DNA of 64,000 nt, taken from assembly GCA_950097015.1 (NCBI GenBank), contig CATNEN010000002.1, forward strand, positions 7,517,501-7,581,500, read 5' to 3'. The notes beneath the pieces are model-generated. The model saw only the letters and a program-made list of their open reading frames with translations. It ran no database searches and was not told where the DNA came from. Positions 20,701-46,096 of this stretch are shown here, piece by piece; the first letter of the stretch is position 1; every line of letters starts with the position of its first letter. The position numbers and the translations under genes are program-made. The DNA is from Macrostomum hystrix (lineage: Eukaryota; Platyhelminthes; Macrostomidae).

Positions 20701-23295
20701 GATCGCAAGCACAAGACTGACCAGGAGAAGGCCGACAAGCGCACTGACTCGGAGCGGGGGAAATACCAGCCCTCTCTGCCAGCCACGCCGTTCCGCCCGG
20801 CGGTTCTGTCCACTTTCTCCGCGTCAGCCGACCTCCGGGGCAAGCACAACAGCAACAGCAGCTGCTGCAGCAGCGTCTGTGGAGGCACAGCCTCTGTTAC
20901 TAACAGTAGTACTCCGCTCACAAAAGTTTCTTCTGTTGAGCGCGACTTGTAAGCAAATTCTTACAGTTGGCCTTTTTACATAAATTAGTTACATTCTCTA
21001 TATGGCGGTATTTTAGTCCTAGACTACCCATCCCATGGTCATAGACTACCCATCCTATGGTCATAAACTACCCATCCTATGGTCATAGACTACCCATCCT
21101 ATGGTCATAGAATACCCATCCTATGGTCATAGACTGCCTATCCTTCAGTCATAGACTACCCATCCTATGGTCATAGACTACCCATCCTATGGTCATAGAC
21201 TACCCATCCTATGGTCATAGACTACCCATCCTATGGTCATAGACTACCCATCCTATGGTCATAGACTACCCATCCTATGGTCATAGACTACCCATCCTAT
21301 GGTCATAGACTACCCATCCTATGGTCATAGACTGCCCATCCTTCAGTCATAGACTACCCATATTTTAGACTGACCCTCTCCTCACCCAGGAAGCATCTGC
21401 AGCACCAGAAGCACCGGTTGAGCGGAGTCAGCCCTAGCGTGTCCACCGGCAGTCCTGTGTCCTCATATTCGCCACCGCCTCAGCAGCTGCTGCCGCAGTC
21501 GCACTCTTCAATGCCAGCTCTGACAGCCGCTGATAGCTCTGCCGAGATTCTGCAGCAGCTGCCGCCGCCGCCGGCCCAGTCGTCTCCCTCTACCGTTTCG
21601 CCATCGTCTTCGCCTCGCCGCGTAGCCGATTGGTTGGAGCAAAACCGGTTCCAACCGGATCTGATTTGCCGGCTGGCCAATTACAGCGGAGCTGATCTGC
21701 TGCGCCTCAGCCGGTCCGATTTGGCCCAGATCTGCGGCCGGGCCGAGGGCGTCCGCATGGCTAACCGCTTGGCCGACCGGCCCCTCAACAGGCCTCGTCT
21801 GGTATTTTATGTCAGCCAGGAAAGCGAGAGTGGTGAGTTCCCATCTCAACTAGCCCCGAGTACGAATCCCCAACTCGACCTGAGTTCGAATCCATAACTT
21901 GCCTTGAGTTCGAATCCCCATCTAGCCCTGAGTTCGAATCCCCAACTTTCCCTGAGTTCGAATCCCTAACTTGCCCTGAGTTCGAATCCCCATCTAGCCC
22001 TGAGTTCGAATCCCCAACTTTCCCTGAGTTCGAATCGCTAACTAGCCCTGAGTTCGAATCCCTAACTTGCCCTGAGTTCGAATCCCCAACTTTCCGAGTT
22101 CGAATCGCTAACTAGCCCTGAGTTCGAATCCCTAACTAGCCCCGAGTTCGAATCCCCAACTTGCCCTGAGTTCGAATCCCTAGCTAGCCCTGAGTTCGAA
22201 TCCCTAACTAGCCCTGAGTTCGAATCCCTAACTTGCCCTGAGTTCGAATTCCCAACTTGCCTTGAGTTCGAATCCCCAACTAGCCCTGACTTCGAATCCC
22301 TAACTTGCCATGAGTTCGAATCCCCAACTTGCCATGAGTTCGAATCCCTAACTTGCCATGAGTTCGAATCCCCAACTTGCCATGAGTTCGAATCCCTAAC
22401 TTGCCATGAGTTCGAATCCCTAACTTGCCATGAGTTCGAATCCCCAACTTGCCATGAGTTCGAATCCCTAACTGCCCTATGCTCGAATCCTAGATTGATT
22501 CCCCAGATTCTTCAGTGGCTTATTCATTCTCAATTCCGCTCTGATTATTATTCGATGCCAAACCGTGGTTTGCAGTGTTCCACCCAGTCTACCTGAGCCA
22601 GCTGCTGCAGTCTGAACTCTTCACTAAAGTAGCCGGCCTGTTTCAGTCCGATTGGGATAAAATCTCCCAGATCCTGCTGCAAGGCCCAGGCGGTATTCCC
22701 GTGTGCATCACGGATGAGGTCAGTTTTGTTTTGCAATCTAAATTTCTACCACCTCTTTTGCCTGGCTGTAAGCAAACACTTATGGGGGTCATATTTTTCT
22801 CTCAATCTGGCCAATCTGTTTGAGTAGGTATTCGAGTAGCATTAGCCAGGAGAATGGAATGTGAGTCTGAGGCATCTTGAAGCTCACCGGGGAGTCCACC
22901 CAGCGGTAGCCACAAGTTTTAGTTAGTCAGAAATCTGCTTAATTGGATTTCACGCGATGCACTACTGGTAGTAGGACGAGTCAAGTCCCACATTTTTTAG
23001 CGAGTATTCTGGACAAATGTTACACAGCATTGTTGTGAGGTTGCATCGTTTTATTTCCCGACTTTTGGAAGCTTCTAATCACAGGGAGACATTGAAATCA
23101 TGGGTGCTCCCTAAGTGCTGAGACTTTGAAATCATTGAAGCTTAGTGGGGATGAGACTTAGCAAATGAAACAACTTTCCCGCAGATGGTGCGTCAGATGG
23201 AGAGCGAGTCCCGCTTCTGTCTGCACTATTCACCGGATGCGCGAGAGCCCGGCCGCTTCAAAATCTTCATGCGGCCGCTCAGTGAGGCCGCTTAA
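17719..23295 (+). CDS. TFCP2: CP2/LSF (TFCP2/UBP1-like) transcription factor
   Basis: Seven exons: 17719-18352, 18455-18516, 19847-20191, 20680-20948, 21390-21832, 22576-22718 and 23185-23295, giving about 668 residues. The N-terminal 180 residues are low-complexity with an Ala run. AATSPAIKLNEEPLTYLNQG (about 193-212) starts the CP2 DNA-binding domain, which continues with [56 protein letters not shown] and VFKPKGADRKHKTDQEK. A SAM-type oligomerisation domain follows (VADWLEQNRF to QICGRAEGVRMANRL, about 510-560), then a ubiquitin-like C-terminal region (RPRLVFYVSQES to the stop). These match TFCP2/LSF and UBP1 rather than Grainyhead, which lacks the SAM part. The ATG at 17719 is the first Met in an open frame that extends back to an acceptor-like TTTCCAG at 17652, so a short upstream coding exon is possible. 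Confidence 0.93.
18535..18912. repeat. 16-bp minisatellite in TFCP2-like intron 2
   Basis: About 23 units of CTGACTGACTCTCCAT (A/G variant in CCATC or CCGTC). It begins about 15 nt after the exon 2 donor. The rest of the intron (18913-19846) shows nothing recognisable. Confidence 0.96.
20310..20617 (+). mobile_element. tRNA-derived SINE, family 1, in TFCP2-like intron 3
   Basis: Plus orientation: degenerate head (CTAAGCTCGATTCCGCGGCG), then the family body with AAGGCACAGTGAAGTGTACA, GGGCAGATGTACACACCTGT and CCTCGCTGGCTGCGGG, and an ATT/TAA tail at 20586-20613. It occupies most of a 488-nt intron. Confidence 0.75.
21012..21357. repeat. 22-bp minisatellite in TFCP2-like intron 4
   Basis: About 15 units of CATCCTATGGTCATAGACTA plus CC, with two units carrying CTTCAGTC. 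It ends about 30 nt before the exon 5 acceptor. Confidence 0.95.
21835..22490. repeat. ~24-bp minisatellite carrying B-box-like motifs, TFCP2-like intron 5
   Basis: About 27 units of CCTGAGTTCGAATCCCTAAC plus TTGC or TAGC. GAGTTCGAATCCC matches the Pol III B-box consensus GGTTCGANTCC at most positions. The first diverged unit coincides with the splice donor (GTGAGTTCCCATC), and the array then fills the intron to 95 nt from the acceptor. Confidence 0.95.
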
Positions 23296-23402
23296 GAAAA
23301 TTCTTGTAGAGGCTGAACAAAGTCAAGCCTTCTCCTCATCTGGAATATCCTTATTATATCCTTTGGCTCTCGTACGGGGTCTGTTGACCTCTTTTAATTG
23401 CT

Positions 23403-23640
23403 TTAGCTGACCTCTAGTGTGGGGATCAGCTGACCTCTAGTGTGGGGCTCAGCTGACCTCTTGTGTTGGGGTCAGCTGACCTCTAGTGTGGGGGTCAGCT
23501 GACCTCTAGTGTGGGGATCAGCTGATCTCTTGTGTGGGGATCAGCTGACCTCTAGTGTGGGGCTCAGCTGACCTCTAGTGTGGGGCTCAGCTGACCTCTT
23601 GTGTGGGGGTCAGCTGACCTCTAGTGTGGGGGTCAGCTGA
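23403..23640. repeat. 23-bp minisatellite in the TFCP2-like 3' UTR or just past it
   Basis: Ten units of TCAGCTGACCTCTAGTGTGG plus GGN, starting about 110 nt after the stop codon and before the candidate poly(A) signal at 23749. It is therefore probably transcribed. Confidence 0.93.
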
Positions 23641-23748
23641 ATTTTGAATCTTACCTTTTTTCCAGATGAGGAGAATTTTTGTGCAAGCATGATTTCGTTT
23701 ATTGAGCTAGTTTTTTATTTCACTAATTTAAGCAGCGATTTGCACTAT

Positions 23749-23754
23749 AATAAA
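23749..23754 (+). other. Candidate poly(A) signal of the TFCP2-like gene
   Basis: AATAAA about 450 nt after the stop codon. Position is the only support. Confidence 0.4.
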
Positions 23755-24354
23755 GAGTTCTGTACACAGTTTTGACTGCCTGTTAAAGTGCATCCTGCTC
23801 ATTAGCGCCCCACAGTTGAACAAATTAAAAACTCTTAACATTTTTGGCATGCATTTTTACTAGAGTGGTCAGCTGACCCCCTCAGAACACGAGGTAAGCT
23901 GACCACTCTGAGAAAGTGTGTAGTGCTAAGTGTCGTCTGACATAATCGCACAAGTAACTCGGCGCTTATTATAGCTTAACTGTTTAAGCTGGGCTTTAGT
24001 TAATGCCACTTTATTTAATTTCCACCGTACTTAGTAATGCGACATAATTTTTTGTATTCTACTTTTACATTTATTATGAACACTTAGCTTTATCAATTTA
24101 TTATGTGTATATATTATATTAGACTCCAAGGCGTCCCTCTTTTAGCTCTTTAGTCAGTAATGCGAAAAAAAATTTTTACAGATTTTAAAGATTTTTTCGG
24201 CGTCTTAATAGCGCAGTTTAATTTTGCGTTTATTATTATCTATTGTGTTGTTGCATTACTACTTTTTAGTTTCTTTTGATTTTTTGTGCACTATTAAATC
24301 CTTGACCTGAATCTTGAGCTGGTGGTTCAGCGGGACGAAACGATGCGGCTTGCT

Positions 24355-24590
24355 CGGCTGCGCAGGGAGTGAGGTGGGTGGCTTAATTAGGCAGGGGGTG
24401 AGGTGGGTGGCTCAATTGGGCAGGGAGTGAGGTGGGTGGCTCAGCTGGGCAGGGAGTGAGGTGGGTGGCTCAGCTGGGCAGGGAGTGAGGTGTGAATCAG
24501 CTGGGCAGGGAGTGAGGTGGGTGGCTTAACTGGACAGGGAGTCAGGTGTGAATTTGCTGGGCAGGGAGTGAGGTGGGTGGTTGACAGAAG
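24355..24590. repeat. 27-bp minisatellite, intergenic
   Basis: About 9 units of GGGCAGGGAGTGAGGTGGGT plus GGCTCAG, with a shortened variant containing GTGTGAAT. Confidence 0.92.
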
Positions 24591-25194
24591 ATCCAGTGCA
24601 GATTTAATTTATAAGATCGTTGGGTCGTTGCTTAAAACTCACAGTAAGCAATTCAAAACAGATCTGTTTCTCTGCAGTCAAAGTTTTTATTCAAATCTAA
24701 TATGTTCTAAGCAACGACCCCGTCAGAAGTTTATAATGCAAAGAAAATTATTTCGAAGAAAACCAAAGACTGAATTTTATTTCTATCGGCTTTGGTTGCC
24801 TCGAATTGGTTGTTAACTCTGTATCACAGTTAAACTTTATTATGTGCGAATAAAACTAATAATTAATTAGATTTGTGCGATACAGTTCTTAGCTTTGACA
24901 CGCTTGCAATATCGTGTGCGCATTCAGTGTCGGTGCAGTCTGCACTCTCGCAGTTGGACCGACTCTGTATTCGCCTTGGTTTTCGGTTTTTTGTTTCTTT
25001 TCGTTGCTTTCTCACTTTTCAATAGTTTTTTTGTGTTTTTTTCGGTGGCCTTTCGCGGCTGATGTGCAACAGCAATAAAAATTATGAATATTGCCGTGCT
25101 GATTTTGACTGCGGCTGTGTATCACGCAACCTTTGTCGGCTCAGTGTGAGGCCATCTTCCATTCTGACACTTCATTGTGAAATAACTAACTAAC
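24591..25194. other. Intergenic, no recognised gene
   Basis: Short frames only; nothing matched a known family. The same is true of 23755-24354. Confidence 0.5.
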
Positions 25195-25868
25195 TAGCTG
25201 GAGTCATGCATACCTAGTGTTGTAGCTGGAGTCATGCATACCTAGTGTTGTAGCTGGAGTCATGCATACCTAGTGTTGTAGCTGGAGTCATGCATACCTA
25301 GTGTTGTAGCTGGAGTCATGCATACCTAGTGTTGTAGCTGGAGTCATGCATACCTAGTGTTGTAGTTGGAGTTATGCATACCTAGTGTTGTATCTGGAGT
25401 CATGCATACCTAGTGTTGTAGCTGGAGTCATGCATACCTAGTGTTGTAGCTGGAGTCATGCATACCTAGTGTTGTAGCTGGGGTCATGCATACCTAGTGT
25501 TGTAGCTGGAGTCATGCCTACCTAGTGTTGTAGCTGGAGTCATGCATACCTAGTGTTGTAGCTGGAGTCATGCATACCTAGTGTTGTAGTTGGAGTCATG
25601 CATACCTAGTGTTGTAGCTGGAGTCATGCATACCTAGTGTTGTAGTTGGAGTCATGCCTACCTAGTGTTGTAGCTGGAGTCATGCATACCTAGTGTTGTA
25701 GCTGGAGTCATGCATACCTAGTGTTGTAGTTGGAGTCATGCATACCTAGTGTTGTAGCTGGAGTCATGCATACCTAGTGTTGTAGCTGGGGTCATGCATA
25801 CCTAGTGTTGTAGCTGGAGTCATGCATACCTAGTGTTGTAGTTGGAGTCATGCATACCTAGTGTTGTA
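25195..25868. repeat. 28-bp minisatellite, intergenic
   Basis: About 24 units of GTAGCTGGAGTCATGCATAC plus CTAGTGTT, highly homogeneous (few A/G or T/C variants). ATGCAT and CTAG palindromes recur in each unit. Confidence 0.96.
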
Positions 25869-26883
25869 CCTAGGTTCTTAGCTAGAACTGTTCCTAGGTT
25901 CTTAGCTCTAAAATCGCAGTAAAGTTTATAGCTATTGATTGTACTTTGTGTTGTTATTTGATTATTTTTTAACTCGGTCAAGTGTCCATACTGTCTGAGC
26001 TGATCTAGAAAATGGTCTTGTTTTGAGTTTATATTGTATCCCACAGGGCTGTTGTCATTGTTGGAATGACTCAGTTCAGCTCGTACTCGTTGTGAAGATA
26101 AGATTATTTGGTTTTTCGGATGCTTATAGGGCTGAGCAATGTTAATGAGACATTTAGATCAGCTTCAATTTAACTCCCTGGTCTATTTAGCATAAGCTGT
26201 GTCGGATTTCACTGTTGTCCTCGACAAACCGAAGAACTTTGAATGAGGCTCAGAAACAGGCAGAGCCAGTTGAGTCCGTAAGAGTGCACGCGCTGCTAGT
26301 TAAATGCTCTCACAGGACTCAAAACCCTGTCTTTCTCTCTCAATATCTTAATCGACCATTGGCGTACTAGTCGCGCTAACGCAGCCTGTTTATTTCCTCG
26401 GAGCCTTGGGCGCTGTTCGTGAAGCAATATTTAAGAAGGACCGGGGCACACAAACTAAGACAGCCCTGAGCAGCAGGTAAGAAGAAGAGACACAATCATG
26501 CTGGGGCCTAGAGATAAGCTTTTGTTGGCCTATTGCCAACGTGAGCTCTGTACAGAAACTGAGTTCGCTCAGCCTAGTGCACTTTGCTGCTGCAATGATG
26601 GATGCTCGCGTCACGTGTTTACCTAGGCCTTCTTATTATTTCGCTGTTCTTTACTCGCCCTCGGATATGCAGCTGTTAGCGGAGTTTTGCCCTCTGTTTC
26701 CGTGTAAGACTATTGGCAGGGGGTATTGCTTGAACTAAGGCCAGCTTACAACAGCCTTGGATACCCACCGGTGTAAACACTGCCTACTTTTCTCTGAGTC
26801 TGTGGCCGCCTCGTAGTTACAAGGGGCTTTGCGTGACTGAGGCATACGAACTATTCTCTGTGATACAGTTAGGATTCTACTAG
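25869..26883. other. Intergenic, no recognised gene
   Basis: Unique-looking sequence of about 1 kb between arrays, with frames up to about 75 codons on both strands and none recognisable. Confidence 0.5.
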
Positions 26884-27345
26884 TGAGAGTGGTGATTGTG
26901 GTGAGACAGTGGTGATTGTGGTGAGACAGTGCTGATTGTGGTGAGACAGTGGTGATTGTGGTGAGACAGTGGTGATTGAGGTGAGACAGTGGTGATTGTG
27001 GTGAGACAGTGGTGATTGTGGTGAGACAGTGGTGATTGTGGTGAGACAGTGGTGATTGTGGTGAGACAGTGGTGATTGTGGTGAGACAGTGCTGATTGTG
27101 GTGAGACAGTGGTGATTGTGGTGAGACAGTGGTGATTGAGGTGAGACAGTGGTGATTGTGGTGAGACAGTGGTGATTGAGGTGAGACAGTGGTGATTGAG
27201 GTGAGGCTGTGGTGATTGAGGTGAGACAGTGGTGATTGAGGTGAGACAGTGGTGATTGTGGTGAGACAGTGGTGATTGTGGTGAGACAGTGGTGATTGTG
27301 GTGAGGCTGTGGTGATTGTGATTCTTGGGAGAGAGTTGTGATTGT
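26884..27345. repeat. 20-bp minisatellite, intergenic
   Basis: About 23 units of GAGACAGTGGTGATTGTGGT with GTGGT/GAGGT variants. It grades into the neighbouring GGCAGGGGGGATTCTAG array. Confidence 0.95.
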
Positions 27346-27359
27346 GGTGAAGCAATGGG

Positions 27360-29085
27360 ATATTTGCTTGCCAGTGGGATTCTAGTGAGGCAGGGTGGAT
27401 TCTAGTGAGGCAGGGGGGAATCTAGTGAGGCAGGGTGGATTCTAGTGAGGCAGGGGGGATTCTAGTGAGGCAGTGGTGATTGAGGTGAGACAGTGGTGAT
27501 TGTGGTGAGACAGTGGTGATGGTGGTGAGACAGTGGTGATGGTGGTGAGACAGTGGTGATTGTGGTGAGGCTGTGGTGATTGTGATTCTTGGGAGAGAGT
27601 TGTGATTGTGGTGAAGCGATGGGATATTTGCTTGCCAGTGGATTCTAGTGAGGCAGTGGGGATTCTAGTGAGGCAGTAGGGATTCTAGTGAGGCAGGGGG
27701 GATTCTAGTGAGGCAGTGGGGATTCTAGTTGGTTAGGCAGTGGGGATTCTAGTGAGGCAGTGGGGATGATAGCAAGGCAGGGGGGATTCTAGCAAGGCAG
27801 GGGGGATTCTAGCGAGGCAGTGGGGATGATAGCAAGGCAGGGGGGATTCAAGTGAGGCAGGGGGGATTCTAGCAAGGCAGGGGGGATTCTAGCGAGGCAG
27901 TGGGGATTCTAGTGAGGCAGTGGGGATGATAGCAAGGCAGGGGGATTCTAGCAAGGCAGGGGGGATTCTAGCGAGGCAGTGGGGATGATAGCAAGGCAGG
28001 GGGGATTCAAGTGAGGCAGGGGGGATTCTAGCAAGGCAGGGGGGATTCTAGCGAGGCAGTGGGGATTCTAGTGAGGCAGTGGGGATTCTAGTGAGGCAGT
28101 GGTGATTGAGGTGAGACAGTGGTGATTGTGGTGAGACAGTGGTGATGGTGGTGAGACAGTGGTGATGGTGGTGAGACAGTGGTGATTGTGGTGAGGCTGT
28201 GGTGATTGTGATTCTTGGGAGAGAGTTGTGATTGTGGTGAAGCGATGGGATATTTGCTTGCCAGTGGGATTCTAGTGAGGCAGTGGGGATTCTAGTGAGG
28301 CAGTAGGGATTCTAGTGAGGCAGGGGGGATTCTAGTGAGGCAGTGGGGATTCTAGTTGGTTAGGCAGTGGGGATTCTAGTGAGGCAGTGGGGATGATAGC
28401 AAGGCAGGGGGGATTCTAGCAAGGCAGGGGGGATTCTAGCGAGGCAGTGGGGATGATAGCAAGGCAGGGGGGATTCAAGTGAGGCAGGGGGGATTCTAGC
28501 AAGGCAGGGGGGATTCTAGCGAGGCAGTGGGGATTCTAGTGAGGCAGTGGGGATGATAGCAAGGCAGGGGGATTCTAGCAAGGCAGGGGGGATTCTAGCG
28601 AGGCAGTGGGGATGATAGCAAGGCAGGGGGGATTCAAGTGAGGCAGGGGGATTCTAGCAAGGCAGGGGGGATTCTAGCGAGGCAGTGGGGATTCTAGTGA
28701 GGCAGTGGGGATGATAGCAAGGCAGTGGGGATTCTAGCGAGGCAGTGGGGATTCTAGTGAGGCAGTGGGGATGATAGTAAGGCAGGGGGGATTCTAGCAA
28801 GGCAGTGGGGATGATAGCAAGGCAGGGGGGATTCTAGCAAGGCAGTGGGGATGATAGCAAGGCAGGGGGGATTCAAGTGAGGCAGTGGGGATGATAGCAA
28901 GGCAGTGGGGATTCTAGCGAGGCAGTAGGGATTCTAGTGAGGCAGTGGGGATTCTAGTGAGGCAGTGGGGATTCTAGCGAGGCAGTAGGGATGATAGCAA
29001 GGCAGGGGGGATTCTAGCGAGGCAGTGGGGATTCTAGTGAGGCAGGGGGGATTCTAGTTGGTTAGGCAGTGGGATTATATGAGGC
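27360..29085. repeat. 20-bp minisatellite with a ~625-bp higher-order repeat
   Basis: Units of GAGGCAGTGGGGATTCTAGT, mixed with GATAGCAAGGCAGGGGGGAT. A block beginning near 27476 (gattgaggtgagacag units, a unique stretch with GGATATTTGCTTGCCAG, then GGCAG units) recurs about 625 bp later, starting near 28101. Only a few differences separate the copies. Confidence 0.93.
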
Positions 29086-29740
29086 AGTGAAGTGCAATTT
29101 TAATCTCCAAGTGCATCACAGCTTAAAGCTTAACGTGTCGGAATATGCAAGTCATTCATTGCTATATCAGACTCACACAATTTTTTACGTTTTAAAAAGT
29201 GCGATAATCAGGGCTTGTTGTTTTCAGCTTAGGTAAGCAAGTTTCATTTGGCTAGATAAAACATCTACAGCAGCTAAATATAGCTCGCGTTATCGTAATT
29301 CACTCGTTTTAAAACGGGTTGCACATTCAGAGGAGTTCCCTGCTCTGATTGACTCATCCCCAATGTAAATCCGCAATCATTAATCTGTGCACTGAAAATT
29401 TATTTTTCGAGCTTGCATTAATAAAAAATTGAGATCTTAAAAGAAGAAAAAATAACGCTTTTTGCACCTGCTCAAAGGCCTCGACTCTCTTATCTGCTCA
29501 GATGTCAGTCAAATTTCCAAGACTGTGAGCTCTGAAATTGGTCTGGCCACAATGGTAGTGGCTGCTTTTACTCAATATTGGCCTCACAACACGCTCTCTT
29601 CATGTCACTGAGGCCATGGCTGTGGGCTTTGGGTCCACTCGAGCGGAAAATCCAAGGTTTCTGCTGAGTGCAAAGTGCATGTACAACTACAGTCAATCTT
29701 CTGACTGAGTGTTCTCGACTGATTAATGGGTAACCGCTTA
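29086..29740. other. Intergenic, no recognised gene
   Basis: Mixed sequence without repeats or recognisable coding potential. Confidence 0.5.
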
Positions 29741-30205
29741 ATTGGAAGGCTGCCACCCTCGCCCCAGAACTGGCTGTGTGGAAGGCTGCCACCCTCGCCC
29801 CAGAACTGGCTTTGTGGAAGGCTGCCACCCTCGCCCCAGAACTGGCTGTGTGGAAGTCTGCCACCCTCGCCCCAGAACTGGCTGTGTGGAAGGCTGCCAC
29901 CCTCGCCCCAGAACTGGCTGTGTGGAAGGCTGCCACCCTCGCCCCAGAACTGGCTGTGTGGAAGGCTGCCACCCTCACCTCAGAACTGGCTGTGTGGAAG
30001 GCTGCCACCCTCGCCCCAGAACTGGCTGTGTGGAAGGCTGCCACCCTCGCCCCAGAACTGGCTTTGTGGAAGGCTGCCACCCTCGCCCCAGAACTGGCTT
30101 TGTGGAAGGCTGCCACCCTCGCCCCAGAACTGGCTTTGTGGAAGGCTGCCACCCTCGCCCCAGAACTGGCTGTGTGGAAGGCTGCCACCCTCGCCCCAGA
30201 ACTTG
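29741..30205. repeat. 36-bp minisatellite open in several frames
   Basis: Thirteen units with GAAGGCTGCCACCCTCGCCC then CAGAACTGGCTGTGTG. Because 36 is a multiple of three, all three plus frames and one minus frame stay open. No conserved flanking exon was found. Confidence 0.95.
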
Positions 30206-31119
30206 TCTTACAAAATTTGTCTTTCACACCTTCGCTGCTACAAGAGAAATGTGCGAACTTCTGTCTGCGCTCATGCTAACATGCAGTCCTACAATCTAAC
30301 AGGTTTGAGTCCCAATTTGAGACTATCAGATTGCCGAGCAGCGCTGTTGCTCGCTGTAGCTTCACGCCCGTTTCCGTGCAATTTTCATTCATTTTTTTGT
30401 GAGAGCAAAGTTTGCGCACAGACACGGTGCGCGCCACTGCTCGGCGTACTTTCCTTCGCCAGCCAACGGCTGAGTCACCAACTCCTCCGCTGCTTAAGAC
30501 ATATCTGGGCACATTTTTAGAAAAACTATCGGCCTAATAAAGGCCTTTAGGCCGGGCAAGAATATATTTTCGACTAACCGAGCCCCAACCTCACTGCCCG
30601 AGTCAGCCAATGGCAGCCTGCCTGCCTGCCTGCCTGCCTGAGGCGCTGTGTTTGCTTCATTCTAAGTCTGTTGCTTCTTCTCTCAACTCAACTCAACAAC
30701 GGGGGGAGACATTGTGCGTGCGGAGGTTGGGGTGGGGCGGGGGCGAGAGAAGAAGTGCCTACGGCAGTTTGATAAAAAACACACGAGCGCTCACAACCTC
30801 AACTCAAGTCCAGCTTTCAGCAGCCCCTCCGTTTTTACGATAGCCCCCCACGCCACAGTGAGTAGGGCAGCTCAGCGATTCACTTTTCCTGCTCAAATCG
30901 GCACTCCAGTTGGATTGGCAACTGAACTGCTCAACTGAGGTCGCACCGGGCTTCAAATATTATCCACAGAGTTTACGATTTATAAATCTACAGTTTAACA
31001 TCTTCGAGTTTTCTCGTACTTTCGTAAGTCGCTGGAATCGATAGTAGATCAACTTGAAGGCACCACCATAGCATTGGGAATTGCCACTACAGTGGATTGG
31101 TGGATTGGTGAAGTGTTCC
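30206..31119. other. Intergenic region upstream of SEMA5
   Basis: GC-richer sequence around 30580-30850 with a CCTG run at 30617-30640. It may hold regulatory sequence for SEMA5, but no clear core promoter was seen. Confidence 0.4.
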
Positions 31120-32062
31120 ATGGGGATTTGGGTGCTCCATTAGGGATTTGGGTGCTCCATTAGGGATTTGGGTGCTCCATTAGGGATTTGGGTGCTCCAT
31201 TAGGGATTTGGGTGCTCCATTAGGGATTTGGGTGCTCCATTAGGGATTTGGGTGCTCCATTAGGGATTTGGGTGCTCCATTAAGGATTTGGGTGCTCCAT
31301 TAGGGATTTGGGTGCTCCACTGGGGATTTGGGTGCTCCATTAGGGATTTGGGTGCTCCATTAGGGATTTGGGTGCTCCATTAAGGATTTGGGTGCTCCAT
31401 TAGGGATTTGGGTGCTCCATTAGGGATTTGGGTGCTCCATTAGGGATTTGGGTGCTCCATTAAGGATTTGGGTGCTCCATTAAGGATTTGGGTGCTCCAT
31501 TAGGGATTTGGGTGCTCCACTGGGGATTTGGGTGCTCCATTAGGGATTTGGGTGCTCCATTAGGGATTTGGGTGCTCCATTAAGGATTTGGGTGCTCCAT
31601 TAGGGATTTGGGTGCTCCATTAAGGATTTGGGTGCTCCATTAGGGATTTGGGTGCTCCATTAGGGATTTGGGTGCTCCATTAGGGATTTGGGTGCTCCAT
31701 TAGGGATTTGGGTGCTCCATTAAGGATTTGGGTGCTCCATTAGGGATTTGGGTGCTCCATTAAGGATTTGGGTGCTCCACTGGGGATTTGGGTGCTCCAT
31801 TGAGGATTTGGGTGTGCCACTGGGGATTTGGGTGCTCCATTAGGGATTTGGGTGCTCCGCTGGGGATTTGGGTGTGCCACTGGGGATTTGGGTGTGCCAC
31901 TGGGGATTTGGGTGTGCCACTGGGGATTTGGGTGTGCCACTGGGGATTTGGGTGTGCCACTGGGGATTTGGGTGTGCCATTAGGGATTTGGGTGTGCCAC
32001 TGGGGATTTGGGTGTGCCACTGGGGATTTGGGTGTGCCACTGGGGATTTGGGTGCGTCACTT
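31120..32062. repeat. 20-bp minisatellite just upstream of SEMA5
   Basis: About 47 units of TAGGGATTTGGGTGCTCCAT, shifting at the right end to a TGGGGATTTGGGTGTGCCAC variant from about 31800. It ends about 225 nt before the SEMA5 start codon. Confidence 0.96.
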
Positions 32063-32287
32063 GGTATTGGAAGGGGTCAAAAATGCTCAATTTGAAGAGA
32101 TTTCCAACACTTGCACTTCTCAACCAGTTATTTAAAAGTGGTGCAAAGCCCATCCATTTGAACCCGCATTCCGCAGCCGCTAGCCTGAGTCTGGCAAAGC
32201 GTGGCAGGTCGCTAGATTGAGCGGTCCTGGTGGTAATGCGAATCGCCAACATCGCCAGCTCGGAATGGAAGCTGACACTCAGCGAGG

Positions 32288-46096
<13,809 letters not shown>

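Noticed and set aside
22548-22736. Minus-strand ORF over TFCP2-like exon 6
   Set aside because: It is a shadow of the conserved ubiquitin-like exon on the plus strand.
24517-24816. 99-codon plus ORF partly outside the 27-bp array
   Set aside because: It starts within the repeat and the unique part (SADLIYKIVGSLLK onward) matches nothing I recognise; length is within chance.
32120-32140. TATA-like TTATTTAAAAG upstream of SEMA5
   Set aside because: It is about 155 nt before the ATG, but the sequence is common in AT-rich DNA and no other core element supports it.
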